Origin: Bacillota bacterium
Lineage (GTDB): Bacteria; Bacillota; Clostridia; Acetivibrionales; Acetivibrionaceae
NCBI GenBank assembly: GCA_023421115.1
Contig: JAEZUI010000222.1
Span: forward strand, 1 to 14,437
DNA: 14,437 nucleotides
Reading direction: 5' to 3'
The notes below the pieces were generated by a model. That model was not told where the DNA came from and made no database searches. It was given only the letters and a program-made list of their open reading frames with translations. The position numbers and the translations under genes are program-made. Positions 14,212 through 14,437 of the stretch are shown piece after piece; the first letter of the stretch is position 1, and each line of letters starts with the position of its first letter.

Positions 14212-14270
14212 GCCCGGTTCTGAATGATAATCCGCCATGCTCGGAAGCAACGGAAAACCTGCAACCGGGC
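14212..14270 (+). ncRNA. Compact structured RNA leader, possible riboswitch-like element of unassigned class
   Basis: GCCCGGTT (14212-14219) pairs perfectly with AACCGGGC (14263-14270) as an 8-bp closing stem. Inside, TCCG (14231-14234) pairs with CGGA (14251-14254), and across an asymmetric loop (CCA against A) TGCT (14238-14241) pairs with AGCA (14246-14249), capped by CGGA. The two joining strands, CTGAATGATAA (14220-14230) and AAACCTGC (14255-14262), are unpaired and would be the candidate ligand-binding core. A second hairpin, GAAACTT/AAGTTTC, follows at about 14272-14292. There is no T tract, so it is not a terminator. It is GC-rich within very AT-rich flanks, has its own promoter and precedes a gene by about 75 bases. 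I could not match it to known riboswitch consensus sequences from memory. Confidence 0.5.
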
Positions 14271-14344
14271 TGAAACTTTAAATTTAAGTTTCCAAGAAGG
14301 TAGAAAATCATAAATCAGATTCTAAATTTTTAAGGTGATTAACG

Positions 14345-14437
14345 GTGTTCAACTTTAGTGCAAACCATCTGCTTGTTAAAGCAAAGAAAGATTACTCAAA
14401 ATGTACTGTTTATTATGTGCAAGATGTTGATACAAAG
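14345..14437 (+). CDS. N-terminus of an unidentified protein (3' cut by window edge)
   Basis: GTG at 14345 is preceded by TAAGGTGATT (14331-14340), a good match to the 16S anti-Shine-Dalgarno at 7 bases. The first 31 codons are open: MFNFSANHLLVKAKKDYSKC and then TVYYVQDVDTK. There is no signal peptide or membrane segment in this part. It lies about 75 bases downstream of the structured RNA, which may control it. I do not recognise the family from so short a piece. Confidence 0.6.
   Translation, partial: MFNFSANHLLVKAKKDYSKCTVYYVQDVDTK

Noticed and set aside
14212..14270. Hammerhead ribozyme or known riboswitch (SAM, cobalamin, c-di-GMP-II)
   Set aside because: CTGAATGA has an extra base compared with the hammerhead core, and the required third stem is absent. 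Words like AACCTGCAACC recall parts of several riboswitches, but the full cores are missing.
1..14437. CRISPR arrays, tRNA or rRNA genes, replication origins, prophage attachment sites
   Set aside because: None seen: there are no regularly spaced short repeats, no cloverleaf-like segments with TTCGA arms, and no rRNA-like conserved blocks.

Overview
The window is AT-rich, with strong AGGAGG-type ribosome binding sites, several GTG starts and compact intrinsic terminators. Together with the gene content (birA near coaX, a secreted copper-amine-oxidase-N/beta-propeller protein, CBM6 modules, YD/RHS repeats), this points to a low-GC anaerobic Firmicute of the Clostridia, probably near the cellulolytic Acetivibrio/Ruminiclostridium group. 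That placement is inference from gene content; no search was run.

Layout. (1) 1-4488, plus strand: a cofactor-biosynthesis block with the 3' end of folK, an unrecognised 205-residue protein, birA, an amidohydrolase-2 family metal hydrolase, an asparagine-rich low-complexity protein and coaX, closed by a terminator at 4627. (2) 4905-7415, plus strand: a large secreted protein behind a candidate ECF-sigma promoter. (3) 7556-10597, minus strand: a tight operon gnd-zwf-cyclase-family hydrolase, that is, the two dehydrogenases of the oxidative pentose phosphate pathway plus a metal-dependent hydrolase. It converges on region 2 at a bidirectional terminator. (4) 10598-11383: a long gap with operator-like dyads and a possible decayed reading frame. 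(5) 11384-14061: a patchwork of truncated pieces in both orientations: a secreted protein with two CBM6 modules cut in the second, the tail of one gene overlapping the start of a small membrane protein, a minus-strand coding remnant, an RHS/YD-repeat segment with neither a proper start nor the RHS-associated C-terminus, and a minus-strand piece resembling PD-(D/E)XK (Rpn-type) nucleases. (6) 14179-14437: a promoter, a compact GC-rich folded RNA element that I cannot assign to a known class, and the start of an unidentified gene running off the window.

How the parts work together: the first block supplies folate, biotinylation and CoA. The minus-strand operon makes reduced nicotinamide cofactor and ribulose 5-phosphate from glucose 6-phosphate, and the usual lactonase gene is not seen beside it. 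The most notable leads are the folded RNA leader at 14212-14270, the third gene of the zwf/gnd operon as a possible stand-in for the lactonase, the prion-like Asn-rich protein beside coaX, the ECF-type promoter of the beta-propeller protein, and the recombination mosaic around the RHS segment.
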